64,000 bases of DNA from an uncultured Lachnospiraceae bacterium (GTDB lineage Bacteria > Bacillota > Clostridia > Lachnospirales > Lachnospiraceae), in assembly GCA_944376125.1 (NCBI GenBank), contig CALWBQ010000026.1, forward strand, positions 1 to 64,000, given 5' to 3'. A model generated the notes under the pieces. That model made no database searches and was not told where the DNA came from. It saw only the letters and a list, made by a program, of their open reading frames with translations. The translations under genes and the position numbers were made by a program. This document shows, piece by piece, positions 49,619-59,089 of this stretch; the stretch's first letter is position 1, and each line of letters starts with the position of its first letter.

Positions 49619-51121
49619 TTACTGTTTTTTCAAATATTCATTAGCGTCTTTAAAGAAGCTGGCGATCATCAGAATGATGACGATCCCGAGAGGGAAGGCG
49701 GCTATGATTGATACGGTCTGCAGGTTGGACATAGAGTTCTCTGAAAACACCAGGGCAATGGGAAGCAGGATCAGCAGGACAGCCCAGAAAAGCTGTACAG
49801 CCCGGGAGGGGTGCTGTCCGTCAGGCAGATCTGTATAAGAATAGGAAGCTCCCACCAAAGCCAGTGCATCATAGGACGTGGCGTAAAACGTAATCATAGA
49901 TATGGCCAGGAGTACCAGACCGATAATGGGGAGAGGAAGAGTGTCCATGATGGAGAGGATTGCGGCATACAGATCACCGCTTTGGGCATAGGCGCCCAGG
50001 AGATCCAGCTCCCCATGCATTTGGAGACCAAGCCCGTAGTTCCCCAGCACAATGAAGGACAGAAATGTCCCGGCTACCCCGAAGATGTAGCCGCCCAGGA
50101 TTGTCTGACGGATGGTGCGGCCTTTGCTGATCGTTCCAATAAAGAATGGTGCAGCCACGCACCAGACCATCCAGTAAGCCCAGTAAAAGATTGTCCAGTT
50201 TTGCGGGAAAGATGAGGTTCGGAGGGCATCTGTCCAGGTGGACATGCCAATGAAATTCTGAACCAGATTTCCGATGGACGTAAGACCCGTTTCTATAATA
50301 TAGCGGCCCTTTCCGCCTCCCACAAAGACGTAAATCAGCAGGGCAAAGAAGAAATAGACACAGCCGGCGGCAAGCCGAGCCACCCCCTTCATTCCAAAAT
50401 ACACAGTCACAATATATACGGCTCCGATGATCACCAGGATGGCGATGGTCAGCATATTGGACTCTGGGATTCCGAAAAAGCGGCTGAAAACCATAGACAG
50501 CAAAGGGGAAGAGAGGGAAAACGTGGTGGCGGTTCCCGCCAGGAGGGCGAAAACAGCCAGCAGGTCAATAAGTCTTCCTAGAATTCCGTCTGTCTGCTTT
50601 CCCAGCAGCGGGCGGCAGGCTTCAGAGAATTTCTGTTTAGTCCGTTTTTTTACGTGGAGCATGAAGCCGAAGGCGACGGCCAGCACCATGTAGAAGCTCC
50701 AGGGAATAGGTCCCCAGTGGAAGAGTGGGTAGGTGGAAGCCCAGTCCTGGATCGTTCCCATATCGGTGATATGAGGTTCATTGGCGTAGAGCATCCATTC
50801 ACACAGAGAATAGAATAAGATGTCAGCAGCCAGCCCTGATGTAAACATCATAGATCCCCACTGAAAATCTGTATAGAGCGGCTTTTCATCCGGCTTCCCA
50901 AGTCTGATAGAGCCGTAGCGGGAAAACGCGATGTAGAGGCTCAGAAGAAAGACGCCCAGACCGATAATGAGATAGTAGCTTCCAAACTGTTCGCCCAGGA
51001 AAAATCGGATGGAGGACAGTACAGAAGAGGATTGCTCCGGACTTGCCATAAACAAAACACACAGTGCAATGACTGTGATCAGGGGAACAATAGTAGACAG
51101 CCAGTCGATACGTGGTTTCAT
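49619..51121 (-). CDS. BCCT family transporter (betaine/choline/carnitine type)
   Basis: A 500-residue secondary transporter with about twelve helices. Typical segments are FQWGSMMFTSGLAADILFYSLCEW, HWGPIPWSFYMVLAVAFGF, WTIFYWAYWMVWCVAAPFFIGTISKGRTIR and SYDALALVGASY. The Trp-rich helix-8 substrate box is present (FYWAYWMVW). The start MKPRIDWLS follows AAGGAGC; a longer frame from 51202 runs through AT-rich leader. Substrate is not certain; carnitine, choline or betaine uptake is expected. Confidence 0.93.
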   Translation of the reverse strand: MKPRIDWLSTIVPLITVIALCVLFMASPEQSSSVLSSIRFFLGEQFGSYYLIIGLGVFLLSLYIAFSRYGSIRLGKPDEKPLYTDFQWGSMMFTSGLAADILFYSLCEWMLYANEPHITDMGTIQDWASTYPLFHWGPIPWSFYMVLAVAFGFMLHVKKRTKQKFSEACRPLLGKQTDGILGRLIDLLAVFALLAGTATTFSLSSPLLSMVFSRFFGIPESNMLTIAILVIIGAVYIVTVYFGMKGVARLAAGCVYFFFALLIYVFVGGGKGRYIIETGLTSIGNLVQNFIGMSTWTDALRTSSFPQNWTIFYWAYWMVWCVAAPFFIGTISKGRTIRQTILGGYIFGVAGTFLSFIVLGNYGLGLQMHGELDLLGAYAQSGDLYAAILSIMDTLPLPIIGLVLLAISMITFYATSYDALALVGASYSYTDLPDGQHPSRAVQLFWAVLLILLPIALVFSENSMSNLQTVSIIAAFPLGIVIILMIASFFKDANEYLKKQ

Positions 51122-51138
51122 AGAAATAGCTCCTTTTG

Positions 51139-51174
51139 TGTTCAAAAAATAGAAAAAAACGATTATATTGAACA
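51139..51174 (-). promoter_or_regulatory. Inverted repeat flanking the BCCT gene -10 element
   Basis: TGTTCAA (51139-51145) and TTGAACA (51168-51174) flank an ATTATA (51162-51167), which is TATAAT on the minus strand. The -35 is poor, so activation or repression by a bound protein is plausible. Confidence 0.4.
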
Positions 51175-51242
51175 TGATAGCACTGCGGGGAGGAAAAATC
51201 AAGAAAAAAAATGAAGATTTTATGACATTTGAAAAAAAACAC

Positions 51243-51271
51243 TGTTAAAAATCCGGAACATTAGCTATAAT
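51243..51271 (+). promoter_or_regulatory. Promoter for the lipoprotein gene
   Basis: TGTTAA (51243-51248), 17 bases, TATAAT (51266-51271). The -35 is weak. Confidence 0.5.
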
Positions 51272-51319
51272 ACAAAATACCGCAAAAGAGAAAGATGGCG
51301 GAAAAGGAGGAACGTCCAT

Positions 51320-51835
51320 ATGAAAAGGACTAAGAAATTACTGGCAGTGTTAGGATGCGCGGCCATGCTGCTGTGTGGTTGTACACAGAGCAATATTGTG
51401 GCTCCCAGCGGAGAAGCAGCGGAACCTGATTTTACCATAAAGGAAGATGTAACCATTGTTTGGGAACAGGTTCAGGAGGATCTCGGGGAGTCCTTTATGG
51501 AATCCGAGGATTACCCTAAATTGAATCAGATAGGATTTAATGTCAACGATACGGATAAGATGGTCAACGTAGAGATGATTGTGTCCGACGATACATCAAA
51601 GGAAGAGGCTGTTGACTATGCCACAGCCCTGATCAAGGCGATCAATGACGAGGTTTACATTCAGAACAATTATTACGAAATGTCTTCTGCTGATTCCTAC
51701 GGCGGATTTTTTAAAGAGTACGGTTTTACTGTGAAGGTTTCAACTGTCAGCAATGGGGAGGACGCTGAGCCGGATCTAGTGAACGATACAGTCGCTGCTG
51801 GAGAAGAGCGGGCGATCGTTCCGGTGGAAGGCTGA
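51320..51835 (+). CDS. Small lipoprotein of unknown function
   Basis: A 171-residue protein with a lipoprotein signal: MKRTKKLLAVLGCAAMLLCG followed by the lipobox Cys (LLCGC, Cys21). The mature part is acidic and about 150 residues, with no recognised domain. It is probably anchored to the outer face of the membrane. AAGGAGG precedes the ATG. DUF4250 and cls follow in the same direction. Confidence 0.8.
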   Translation: MKRTKKLLAVLGCAAMLLCGCTQSNIVAPSGEAAEPDFTIKEDVTIVWEQVQEDLGESFMESEDYPKLNQIGFNVNDTDKMVNVEMIVSDDTSKEEAVDYATALIKAINDEVYIQNNYYEMSSADSYGGFFKEYGFTVKVSTVSNGEDAEPDLVNDTVAAGEERAIVPVEG

Positions 51836-51861
51836 TAGGCGGCCCTGAAGGGAGAAAACAT

Positions 51862-52041
51862 ATGATGGTACCGAAAGACCCGGTTATGCTTCTCAGCTAC
51901 ATGAATACCCAGCTCAGAGATCATTATCCGTCCCTGGACGAATGCTGCCTGGCGCTGGATCTGGACAGAGATGAGCTGGAAAAAAAGCTGAAGGATGCAG
52001 GCTGGTCCTATGACCCGGCAGTTAATCAGTTTAAAGGGTGA
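51862..52041 (+). CDS. DUF4250 domain-containing small protein
   Basis: A 59-residue protein: MMVPKDPVMLLSYMNTQ at the start and SYDPAVNQFKG at the end. It matches the DUF4250 family as remembered, with a central LDEC and helix DRDELEKKLKDAGW. Function is unknown. AAGGGAGAAAACAT precedes two adjacent ATG codons. It lies 26 bases after the lipoprotein gene and 49 bases before cls, so it is probably cotranscribed. Confidence 0.85.
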   Translation: MMVPKDPVMLLSYMNTQLRDHYPSLDECCLALDLDRDELEKKLKDAGWSYDPAVNQFKG

Positions 52042-52090
52042 TAGTTAGTATCCGTGTGTGCGGATGCTGTTCGCAGGAAAGGAAACAGGT

Positions 52091-53593
52091 ATGACAGCAA
52101 TTTTTGAAGCGGCATTGACAGGCTGGGATTGGCTGATCGACAATATTATTTATGTCAATCTGCTTCTGTCAGTGATCATCGTCTTCTTCCAGAGAAGGGA
52201 TCCCAAGGCGGTCTGGACATGGCTGCTGGCGCTCTACTTTATTCCGGGATTTGGAATCTTGTTCTATCTTCTGATTGGACAGGATTTCCACAAGAGCAAA
52301 ATGTTTCGGATCAAAAATGTGGAAGACAAGATGCGCTATTCCATCGAGAGCCAGGAAGAGATGCTGCGGTCTTTTAACCATGAAAATCTGGAAGACCCGC
52401 TGGTTCGCGACTATGGCGACTTGATCATGTACAATTTAAAGACTTCGGGCTGTGTGATGACAGTTCACAATGAGTTGGAGATATTTACAGACGGCGAGGC
52501 CAAATTTGAAGATCTGCGCCGCTCCCTCAGGAAGGCCCGCCGTTTTATCCACATTCAATATTATATCATTAAAAATGACGAATTATTTGATTCCATAGTT
52601 CCCATTCTGATTGACCGGGTGCGCAATGGCGTGGAGGTAAGGATCCTTTACGATGGGATGGGCGGGCGGTTTATGCCTAAGAAACGCTGGGAGGAGCTGG
52701 AGAAAGCCGGCGTCAAGGTAGGCGTGTTCTTCCCGGCTCTTCTGGGACGGCTGAATCTGCGCATTAATTACCGCAACCACAGAAAAATTGTGGTGATAGA
52801 CGGAAATATTGGGTATGTAGGAGGCTTTAACATCGGCAGAGAATACATTTCAAGAGACCCGAAATTCGGGTATTGGAGAGATACTCATCTGAGGATTACA
52901 GGGGATGCCGCTGTCGGACTTCAGATCCGGTTCGCGCTGGACTGGAATTACGCCACCCACGAAAATCTGTTTACGAACATGGCCTACTTTGAGGCTGAGG
53001 ATCGGACGAAGCTGGAAAATGCCATACAGAGCGGAGAGCAGCGTCTGCTGGCGATTCAGATCGTGGCCAGCGGTCCTGACACTCTGGACCGACAGGTGCG
53101 GAACAACTATCTGGAACTGTTCCACAAGGCCCGGAAGAATATTTACATCCAGACACCGTATTTCGTTCCGGATGATGCGATTCTGTCAGCGCTTAAGATT
53201 GCAGCCCGATCAGGCGTGGATGTGCGTCTGATGATCCCATGCAAGCCGGATCACCCGTTTGTCTACTGGGCTACCTACTCTTATGCCGGAGAGCTGCTCC
53301 AGGCAGGAGCACGCTGTTATGTATACGACAACGGTTTCCTCCATGCGAAAGGAGTTATGGTGGACGGCAGAGTGAGCTGCTATGGAACGGCAAACATGGA
53401 TATCCGCAGTTTTGAGCTGAATTTTGAAGTAAATGCCACGATCTACGATGAGGATGTGACTTGTGAGCTGGAAGAAATCTTCCGCAATGACCTCTATCAC
53501 TGCCGGGAGATCACGCCGGAAATTTATGAAAAGAGAAACCTTTTAATTCGCATAAAAGAACAGGGGAGCCGTCTGCTGTCTCCGCTGCTGTAA
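52091..53593 (+). CDS. cls: Cardiolipin synthase
   Basis: A 500-residue phospholipase-D-superfamily enzyme joining two phosphatidylglycerols. Two N-terminal membrane helices (about residues 15-34 and 44-64) are followed by two HKD motifs: NHRKIVVIDGNIGYVGGFNIG and FLHAKGVMVDGRVSCYGTAN. Full length. The start was set at MTAIFEAAL after GGAAAGGAAACAGG; the frame from 52058 overlaps that site. Confidence 0.95.
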   Translation: MTAIFEAALTGWDWLIDNIIYVNLLLSVIIVFFQRRDPKAVWTWLLALYFIPGFGILFYLLIGQDFHKSKMFRIKNVEDKMRYSIESQEEMLRSFNHENLEDPLVRDYGDLIMYNLKTSGCVMTVHNELEIFTDGEAKFEDLRRSLRKARRFIHIQYYIIKNDELFDSIVPILIDRVRNGVEVRILYDGMGGRFMPKKRWEELEKAGVKVGVFFPALLGRLNLRINYRNHRKIVVIDGNIGYVGGFNIGREYISRDPKFGYWRDTHLRITGDAAVGLQIRFALDWNYATHENLFTNMAYFEAEDRTKLENAIQSGEQRLLAIQIVASGPDTLDRQVRNNYLELFHKARKNIYIQTPYFVPDDAILSALKIAARSGVDVRLMIPCKPDHPFVYWATYSYAGELLQAGARCYVYDNGFLHAKGVMVDGRVSCYGTANMDIRSFELNFEVNATIYDEDVTCELEEIFRNDLYHCREITPEIYEKRNLLIRIKEQGSRLLSPLL

Positions 53594-53599
53594 CAGAAA

Positions 53600-53670
53600 G
53601 CCTCAAACTGTGAATCAGACAGTTTGGGGCTTATATTGGTTTCATAGGGGGCTCCCTGTGAAACCAATAT
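53600..53670 (+). terminator. Terminator of cls followed by a second long hairpin
   Basis: First stem: GCCTCAAACTGT (53600-53611) with ACAGTTTGGGGC (53619-53630). Second stem: ATATTGGTTTCA (53633-53644) with TGAAACCAATAT (53659-53670), and an inner five-base stem, so up to 17 pairs. The second has no T run and its role is unclear. Confidence 0.65.
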
Positions 53671-53734
53671 TTCCAGAAGGATCCTTTTCCCACTCCTCTG
53701 AATAAAATCATTTTGGCAGTACATACTAAGCCCC

Positions 53735-54199
53735 ATGAAGACATGGATGAAATTGAAGGAACTGCCTGTAAATTTTTTCAAATGCGGGGTGACTGGCTGG
53801 TGCCTGGAGGTGATCTTTACCTCTATTGATTCGATTGCGGCCGGAGATTGGCGGCTGATGGGAAGGACATCCCTGCTGATGTTTCCGATCTACGGGATGG
53901 GGGCTTTTTTGGGACCTATAGGGAAAATAACAGATCAGTGGATTCAGGATGGGAGCCGAGGCCCTGGGACAGAGCTGAACCAGACCGATCGGACTATGCG
54001 CCATGGACTCCTGTATATGGTACTGATTTTTGCGGCAGAATATGTGTGCGGGTTCTGGCTGCGGCGCCGAGGAATCTGCCCCTGGGATTACACGGGACGC
54101 CATTCCAGCATCAACGGCCTGATCCGCCTGGATTTCGCTCCTCTCTGGTTTATCACCGGACTGCTATTTGAAAAGATCACAGGCTTTGGGAAAAAGTAA
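53735..54199 (+). CDS. CmpB-like membrane protein (putative ABC transporter permease)
   Basis: A 154-residue membrane protein of the ABC_trans_CmpB type. It has about four hydrophobic segments and the family-like stretches CGVTGWCLEVIFTSIDSI, SLLMFPIYGMGAF, CPWDYTGRHSSINGLIRLDF and PLWFITGLLFEKI. The permease label is historical and the real function is unknown. It stands alone, between the cls terminators and the plsC promoter. Confidence 0.8.
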   Translation: MKTWMKLKELPVNFFKCGVTGWCLEVIFTSIDSIAAGDWRLMGRTSLLMFPIYGMGAFLGPIGKITDQWIQDGSRGPGTELNQTDRTMRHGLLYMVLIFAAEYVCGFWLRRRGICPWDYTGRHSSINGLIRLDFAPLWFITGLLFEKITGFGKK

Positions 54200-54215
54200 A
54201 ATTTTTGCGTTAGTC

Positions 54216-54244
54216 TTGTATTTGCCTGGCGGATTCTATATAAT
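54216..54244 (+). promoter_or_regulatory. Promoter for plsC-pheA
   Basis: TTGTAT (54216-54221), 17 bases, perfect TATAAT (54239-54244). Confidence 0.75.
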
Positions 54245-54326
54245 AAAACAGAATCCTGCGGTGCAGATCGGCGGGCCAGCGCCGGTTTCTAGTACGCGGC
54301 TGAAAAAACCGGAGGCATACTGTATT

Positions 54327-55064
54327 ATGATACGATTTATTCTGTTGGCATTTATTCTGATATCTTTTTTGATTTTAAGTATTCCCATTTTAATATATGA
54401 ACATTTTTTGGGGAAAAAGAATCCTCAGAAAAAAAATTGGCAGTGTCTCAGGATTGTACAGTTTATGTTCCGGCTCCTTTTGAGGGTCAGCGGCGTCTCT
54501 TATACAGTAGAGGGGCTGGAAAATATCCCGCGGGATCGGGCTGTACTGTACGTAGGAAATCACAGGAGCTATTTTGATATTTTGCTGGGCTATGTTACGG
54601 TGCCCGGGCTGACAGGGTTTGTAGCCAAGAAAGAAATGGACAGGTATCCTTCTCTGAGAGAATGGATGAAAAATGTCAACTGCCTTTTTTTAGACCGTCA
54701 CGACCTGAAAGAGGGGCTGAAAACGATCCTGAAAGGGATCGACCAGGTGAAGCGGGGAATCTCCGTTTGGATCTTTCCCGAGGGAACCCGCAACACCAAT
54801 GAAAAATTGACAGATCTCCTCCCTTATAAGGAAGGGAGCCTGAAGATTGCCGAGAAAAGCGGCTGTCCGGTGATCCCCGTAGCGATGGTAGGGACCGCCG
54901 ATATTTTTGAAAAACATATTCCGTTTATCCGAAAGGCCAGCGTCAAGGTGCGGTACGGGAAACCGATCTATCTGAAAGAGCTGCCGCCAGAGAAGAGAAA
55001 ATTTTCCGGTGCTTACGTCCGTGATGTGATCATCGGAATGCTGGAGGAGATGGAGAATGAGTGA
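54327..55064 (+). CDS. plsC: 1-acyl-sn-glycerol-3-phosphate acyltransferase
   Basis: A 245-residue membrane-bound acyltransferase forming phosphatidic acid. An N-terminal helix (residues 2-22) precedes NHRSYFDILLG (HX4D), GFVAKKEMDRYP, FLDRHDLKEG and FPEGTRNTNEKL. The start was taken at MIRFILLAF, which lies downstream of the promoter; a longer frame from 54168 begins upstream of it. The last eight bases overlap pheA. Confidence 0.93.
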   Translation: MIRFILLAFILISFLILSIPILIYEHFLGKKNPQKKNWQCLRIVQFMFRLLLRVSGVSYTVEGLENIPRDRAVLYVGNHRSYFDILLGYVTVPGLTGFVAKKEMDRYPSLREWMKNVNCLFLDRHDLKEGLKTILKGIDQVKRGISVWIFPEGTRNTNEKLTDLLPYKEGSLKIAEKSGCPVIPVAMVGTADIFEKHIPFIRKASVKVRYGKPIYLKELPPEKRKFSGAYVRDVIIGMLEEMENE

Positions 55065-56211
55065 AGAGGTACATATGAAAGAGTGGAATCTGCAGGAGAT
55101 CAGGGAACAGTTAGATCAGATCGACAGAAAATTAGTGGAATTGTTTGAGGAACGGATGAGCCTGTGCGGCAATGTGGCTGAGTTCAAGATCCGGACAGGG
55201 AAAGCCGTGTACGACGGTGAAAGAGAAAAACAGAAGCTGGAGGCGGCCAGGGAGCTGGCTCATGGTGATTTTAATAAACAGGCAGTAGCAGAACTTTTTT
55301 CTCAGATTATGACGATCAGCCGCCGTTACCAGTACCAGATCTTGGCGGAGCATGGAAAACGCGGCGAGACGGGATTCCGGGAAGTGGAAGAATTGAACAA
55401 AGAAGGTGTTCGCGTTGTTTACCAGGGGGTGGAAGGGGCATACAGCCATGCCGCGGCCCTGGAATTTTTTGGGGAAGATGCGGATGTCTACCACGTTCCC
55501 ACCTGGGAGGACGCTATGCTGGAGGTTGAGAAAGGCAGGGCCGCCTATGCGGTCCTGCCTATTGAGAATTCCTCTGCAGGAGCGGTCAGCGACAATTACG
55601 ATCTTCTGGTCAAGTACAATAATTACATAGTAGGTGAAGTGCTCCTGACAGTAAACCACGCTCTGCTGGGACTTCCGGGGGCGTCTTTGGAGGAGATACG
55701 CACGGTATATTCCCACCCTCAGGCTCTGATGCAGAGCTCTGTCTATTTAAATTCAAACAAAAAATGGAGGCAGGTCAGCGTGGCGAATACTGCGGTGGCG
55801 GCAAAAAAGGTTCTGGAGGATCAGGATCCTGCCCAGGCTGCTGTGGCCAGCGAGACGGCAGGGCGTTTGTATGGGCTGCAGGTCTTAAAGGCCGGCATCA
55901 ACCATAATAAAAACAATACCACCCGGTTTATTGTGCTGGCAAACCAGCCTATTTACCGGAAAGGAGCCGGGAAGGTCAGCATCTGCTTCGAGCTGCCCCA
56001 TAAGAGCGGATCCCTCTACAATATGCTGGGAAATTTTATTTTCAATAACGTAAATATGGTGATGATTGAATCCAGGCCCATACCTGGCAGAAATTGGGAA
56101 TACCGTTTCTTCGTGGATATCGAGGGAAGCCTGGCAGATGCCCCGGTGCACAATGCCCTGCTGGGGATTGAAAAAGAGTCCGTCAATATGCGGATTTTAG
56201 GAAACTATTGA
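55057..56211 (+). CDS. pheA: Bifunctional chorismate mutase/prephenate dehydratase
   Basis: A 384-residue P-protein for phenylalanine synthesis. The AroQ chorismate mutase domain is residues 1-95 (LDQIDRKLVELFEERM, AEFKIRTGKAVYD). Prephenate dehydratase spans about 118-300, with GVEGAYSHAAALEFFG, AVLPIENSSAG, VYSHPQALMQ and the catalytic NNTTRFIVL. An ACT domain follows with ESRPIPGRNWEYRFFVDIEG, the Phe-binding allosteric site. Feedback inhibition by Phe is expected. Confidence 0.96.
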   Translation: MSEEVHMKEWNLQEIREQLDQIDRKLVELFEERMSLCGNVAEFKIRTGKAVYDGEREKQKLEAARELAHGDFNKQAVAELFSQIMTISRRYQYQILAEHGKRGETGFREVEELNKEGVRVVYQGVEGAYSHAAALEFFGEDADVYHVPTWEDAMLEVEKGRAAYAVLPIENSSAGAVSDNYDLLVKYNNYIVGEVLLTVNHALLGLPGASLEEIRTVYSHPQALMQSSVYLNSNKKWRQVSVANTAVAAKKVLEDQDPAQAAVASETAGRLYGLQVLKAGINHNKNNTTRFIVLANQPIYRKGAGKVSICFELPHKSGSLYNMLGNFIFNNVNMVMIESRPIPGRNWEYRFFVDIEGSLADAPVHNALLGIEKESVNMRILGNY

Positions 56212-56237
56212 TAGGTCACATAAAGGAATGAAGGAAA

Positions 56238-57518
56238 ATGGGAAAGACATCAAGATTGATATTATACCGGGATCTGGATGAACAGATGCTTTTGGACTCT
56301 ATGGCAGCGCTGCTGGAGGGGGAAGAGACTGCTGGAAAGTGGGATCCCTGGCAGTGCGCCAACCGGCTGTTAGAGCTGGCAGCCAGATATGGCTTTGAGG
56401 GGAATCTCTGGCACTGTTTCCTGGCCTACTGCCTTGCAAATCACGAGAATGCCTACAGCACAGCCTGCGAGATAGCGGAGCCGGCAGAAGGAACGATCCG
56501 AGAGCTGGCAGCCAATGACTTTGGCCTGATAAAAGAGCTGTTCGATCTGGATATTGCAGGGCTTCCAGGGGATTTCTGGAAAAACCTGGCAGCCTACCAT
56601 GCCGCAGAACGGACGGGAAGAGCATTTAACCGCCGGATCAGAGACAGAATCATTATGCTGGCAAGAGAGCTGGAGGAGGCTGCTGATCCCAAAGAATTTC
56701 AAGATTATGTGACTGGATTTTACCGGGAATTTGGCGTAGGGCGGTTTGGATTGAATAAAGCCTTCCGCATAGAAGAAAATGGGCCTGAGGGTGCCGGGCT
56801 TTCCCGCATTGAACCCATCACCCGGATTGACCACGTGTATTTGAAAGACCTGGTGGGTTATGAGCTGCAGAAACAGAAGCTCATTGCAAACACAGAGGCA
56901 TTTATTGCAGGGAAGGAGGCCAACAATGTCCTTCTCTACGGGGATGCGGGTACTGGAAAATCCTCCAGCATTAAGGCCATACTGAATGAGTATTATGATA
57001 AAGGATTGCGGATGATCGAGGTTTACAAGCATCAATTCCGCTGCTTGTCCAACGTTCTGGAAGAGATCAAAGACCGGAATTATAAATTTATTATTTATAT
57101 GGATGACCTCTCTTTTGAAGATTTTGAGATTGAGTATAAGTACCTGAAAGCCATCATAGAGGGAGGATTGGGCAAGAAGCCGTCCAATGTCCTGATCTAT
57201 GCCACTTCCAACCGCCGCCATCTGATTCGGGAGAAATTCAGCGACAAGAGGGAGATTTTGGATGACCTTCACGGCAATGATACGGTTCAGGAGAAACTTT
57301 CCCTTGTAGCAAGGTTCGGCGTGACGATTTACTATGGGGCACCGGATAAATTGGAATTCCAGGAGATTGTAAAAACCCTGGCAGAGCGCAGCGGCATCTC
57401 CATGCCGCAGGAGGAGCTGCTTGCGGAAGCAAATAAATGGGAGCTTTACCACGGCGGCCTTTCCGGGCGCACGGCTGCCCAGTTTATTACATACCTGCTT
57501 GGAAAAAAGGAGGAATAA
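56238..57518 (+). CDS. DUF815 AAA-type ATPase
   Basis: A 426-residue ATPase of the DUF815 family. The N-terminal half is helical. The ATPase core has Walker A LYGDAGTGKSSS (about residues 232-243), Walker B FIIYMDDLSFEDFE (about 286-299), sensor ATSNRRHLIRE and an FSDKRE segment with a likely arginine finger. The cellular role is unknown. It ends three bases before the ppx/gppA gene and 27 bases after pheA, so it probably belongs to the polyphosphate transcript. Confidence 0.9.
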   Translation: MGKTSRLILYRDLDEQMLLDSMAALLEGEETAGKWDPWQCANRLLELAARYGFEGNLWHCFLAYCLANHENAYSTACEIAEPAEGTIRELAANDFGLIKELFDLDIAGLPGDFWKNLAAYHAAERTGRAFNRRIRDRIIMLARELEEAADPKEFQDYVTGFYREFGVGRFGLNKAFRIEENGPEGAGLSRIEPITRIDHVYLKDLVGYELQKQKLIANTEAFIAGKEANNVLLYGDAGTGKSSSIKAILNEYYDKGLRMIEVYKHQFRCLSNVLEEIKDRNYKFIIYMDDLSFEDFEIEYKYLKAIIEGGLGKKPSNVLIYATSNRRHLIREKFSDKREILDDLHGNDTVQEKLSLVARFGVTIYYGAPDKLEFQEIVKTLAERSGISMPQEELLAEANKWELYHGGLSGRTAAQFITYLLGKKEE

Positions 57519-57521
57519 GCT

Positions 57522-59087
57522 ATGGCTGGGATACAGACATTTGCGGCTATTGATGTTGGTTCTTTTGAAATTGAGATGGGTATCTATGAAATTTCTCCCA
57601 AGATCGGGATCCGACTGGTGGATCATCTGCGCCATGTCATTGCCTGGGGAAGAGACACCTACAAGCTGGGGAGAATCACGTATGAGAGGATAGATGAGGT
57701 GTGCCGTATTCTGGAGGATTTTGCCAGAATTATGAAGGGATACAAGGTTCAGGCTTACCGGGCCTACGCTACCAGCGCTATGCGGGAGGCTCAGAATAAT
57801 CAGATGGTTCTGGATCACATAAAGGTCAGAACCGGGCTGGACGTAAAGGTTATCAGCAATTCGGAACAGCGTTTTATCAGCTACAAGGCGATCGCTATCA
57901 AAGATGAAGAGTTTAATAAATACATTCAGAAAGGGACAGCCATCGTAGATGTAGGATTTGGGAGCATGCAGCTTACCCTGTTTGACAAAGAGAGCTTGGT
58001 GACCACCCAGAATCTTCCGCTGGGAGCGCTGAGAATTCGTCAGCTTCTCTCCGGAATTCCCGCCAATATGTCCCTGACTATGGACCTGATAGGGGAGATT
58101 GTTGACAATGAACTGTTTACATTCCGCAAGATCCACCTGAAGGACCGGGAAATTAAGAATATTATCGGGATTGGGAAAAATACACTGTACCTTTTCCGGG
58201 GAGAACAGAATCCGTTTCCGGAAAAGATTAACCGGAACGATGTAGAGCGGGCGTACAGCCAACTGCTGACTATGGGGCTGGAGGCTATTGCCGACCACCT
58301 GGGCGTTAACACAGAGTATGCTAAGCTGCTTCTTCCAAGCGCAGTGATCTACAAAAAGATTCTGGATATCACCGGCGCTGAGAATATCTGGGTTCCCGGA
58401 ATCCGCCTGTGTGACGGGATTGCGGCAGAGTATGCCGATTCGATGAAGCTGATCAAATTTAACCACGATTTCGAGAGGGATATTGTCATTGAGGCAAGAA
58501 ACCTGGCAAAGCGCTATAAATGCCACACCAGCCACAATCAGGCTTTGGAGCTCCACGCCCTGGCTATTTTTGACACTATGAGGCGGCTTCACGGGATGGG
58601 AAAGAGGGAGAGACTTCTCCTCCAGATCGCTGTCCTTCTCCACGCATGCGGGAAATTTATCAGCATGAAGAATTCCAACGAATGTGCTTACAACATTGTG
58701 ATGTCCACAGAGATTATCGGTCTGAGCCATCTGGAGCGGGAGATCGTAGCGAATATTATCCGGTACAATATCCGGGATTTTGACTATGATCATGTGCACC
58801 TGGAGGAAGGGGTATTCCGCAGCGGCATGACAGAGATGGATATCAGCAAAGTAAACATGACCATAGCGAAGCTGACGGCTATTTTAAGGCTGGCCAATTC
58901 CATGGACAGAAGCCATCGCCAAAAGCTGGTGGGCTGCAAAATGGCACTGAAGGACAACAGTCTCGTTATTACCACAGATTATCCAGGGGATATTTCTCTG
59001 GAGAGGATGTCCTTTGAGCAGAAAGCAGACTTTTTTGAAGAGGTCTACGGAATCAGGCCGATTCTGAGACAGAAAAGGAAGGGATAA
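57522..59087 (+). CDS. ppx: Exopolyphosphatase/guanosine pentaphosphatase with HD domain
   Basis: A 521-residue Ppx/GppA protein. The actin-like phosphatase part covers about residues 1-310: FAAIDVGSFEIEMG, AYATSAMREAQNN, SEQRFISYKA and TAIVDVGFGSMQLTLF. The HD-like C-terminal domain follows, with HALAIFDTM, LLHACGKFISMKNS and HLEREIVANIIRYN. Ppx/GppA members degrade polyphosphate or pppGpp. It directly precedes ppk1, so synthesis and breakdown are encoded together. Confidence 0.92.
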   Translation: MAGIQTFAAIDVGSFEIEMGIYEISPKIGIRLVDHLRHVIAWGRDTYKLGRITYERIDEVCRILEDFARIMKGYKVQAYRAYATSAMREAQNNQMVLDHIKVRTGLDVKVISNSEQRFISYKAIAIKDEEFNKYIQKGTAIVDVGFGSMQLTLFDKESLVTTQNLPLGALRIRQLLSGIPANMSLTMDLIGEIVDNELFTFRKIHLKDREIKNIIGIGKNTLYLFRGEQNPFPEKINRNDVERAYSQLLTMGLEAIADHLGVNTEYAKLLLPSAVIYKKILDITGAENIWVPGIRLCDGIAAEYADSMKLIKFNHDFERDIVIEARNLAKRYKCHTSHNQALELHALAIFDTMRRLHGMGKRERLLLQIAVLLHACGKFISMKNSNECAYNIVMSTEIIGLSHLEREIVANIIRYNIRDFDYDHVHLEEGVFRSGMTEMDISKVNMTIAKLTAILRLANSMDRSHRQKLVGCKMALKDNSLVITTDYPGDISLERMSFEQKADFFEEVYGIRPILRQKRKG

Positions 59088-59089
59088 TT

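Noticed and set aside
56370..58799. An 809-residue open frame on the minus strand
   Set aside because: It lies entirely opposite the DUF815 and ppx genes, which have clear motifs and ribosome sites. Its translation has no recognisable domain and an unnatural composition; such long antisense frames arise by codon bias.
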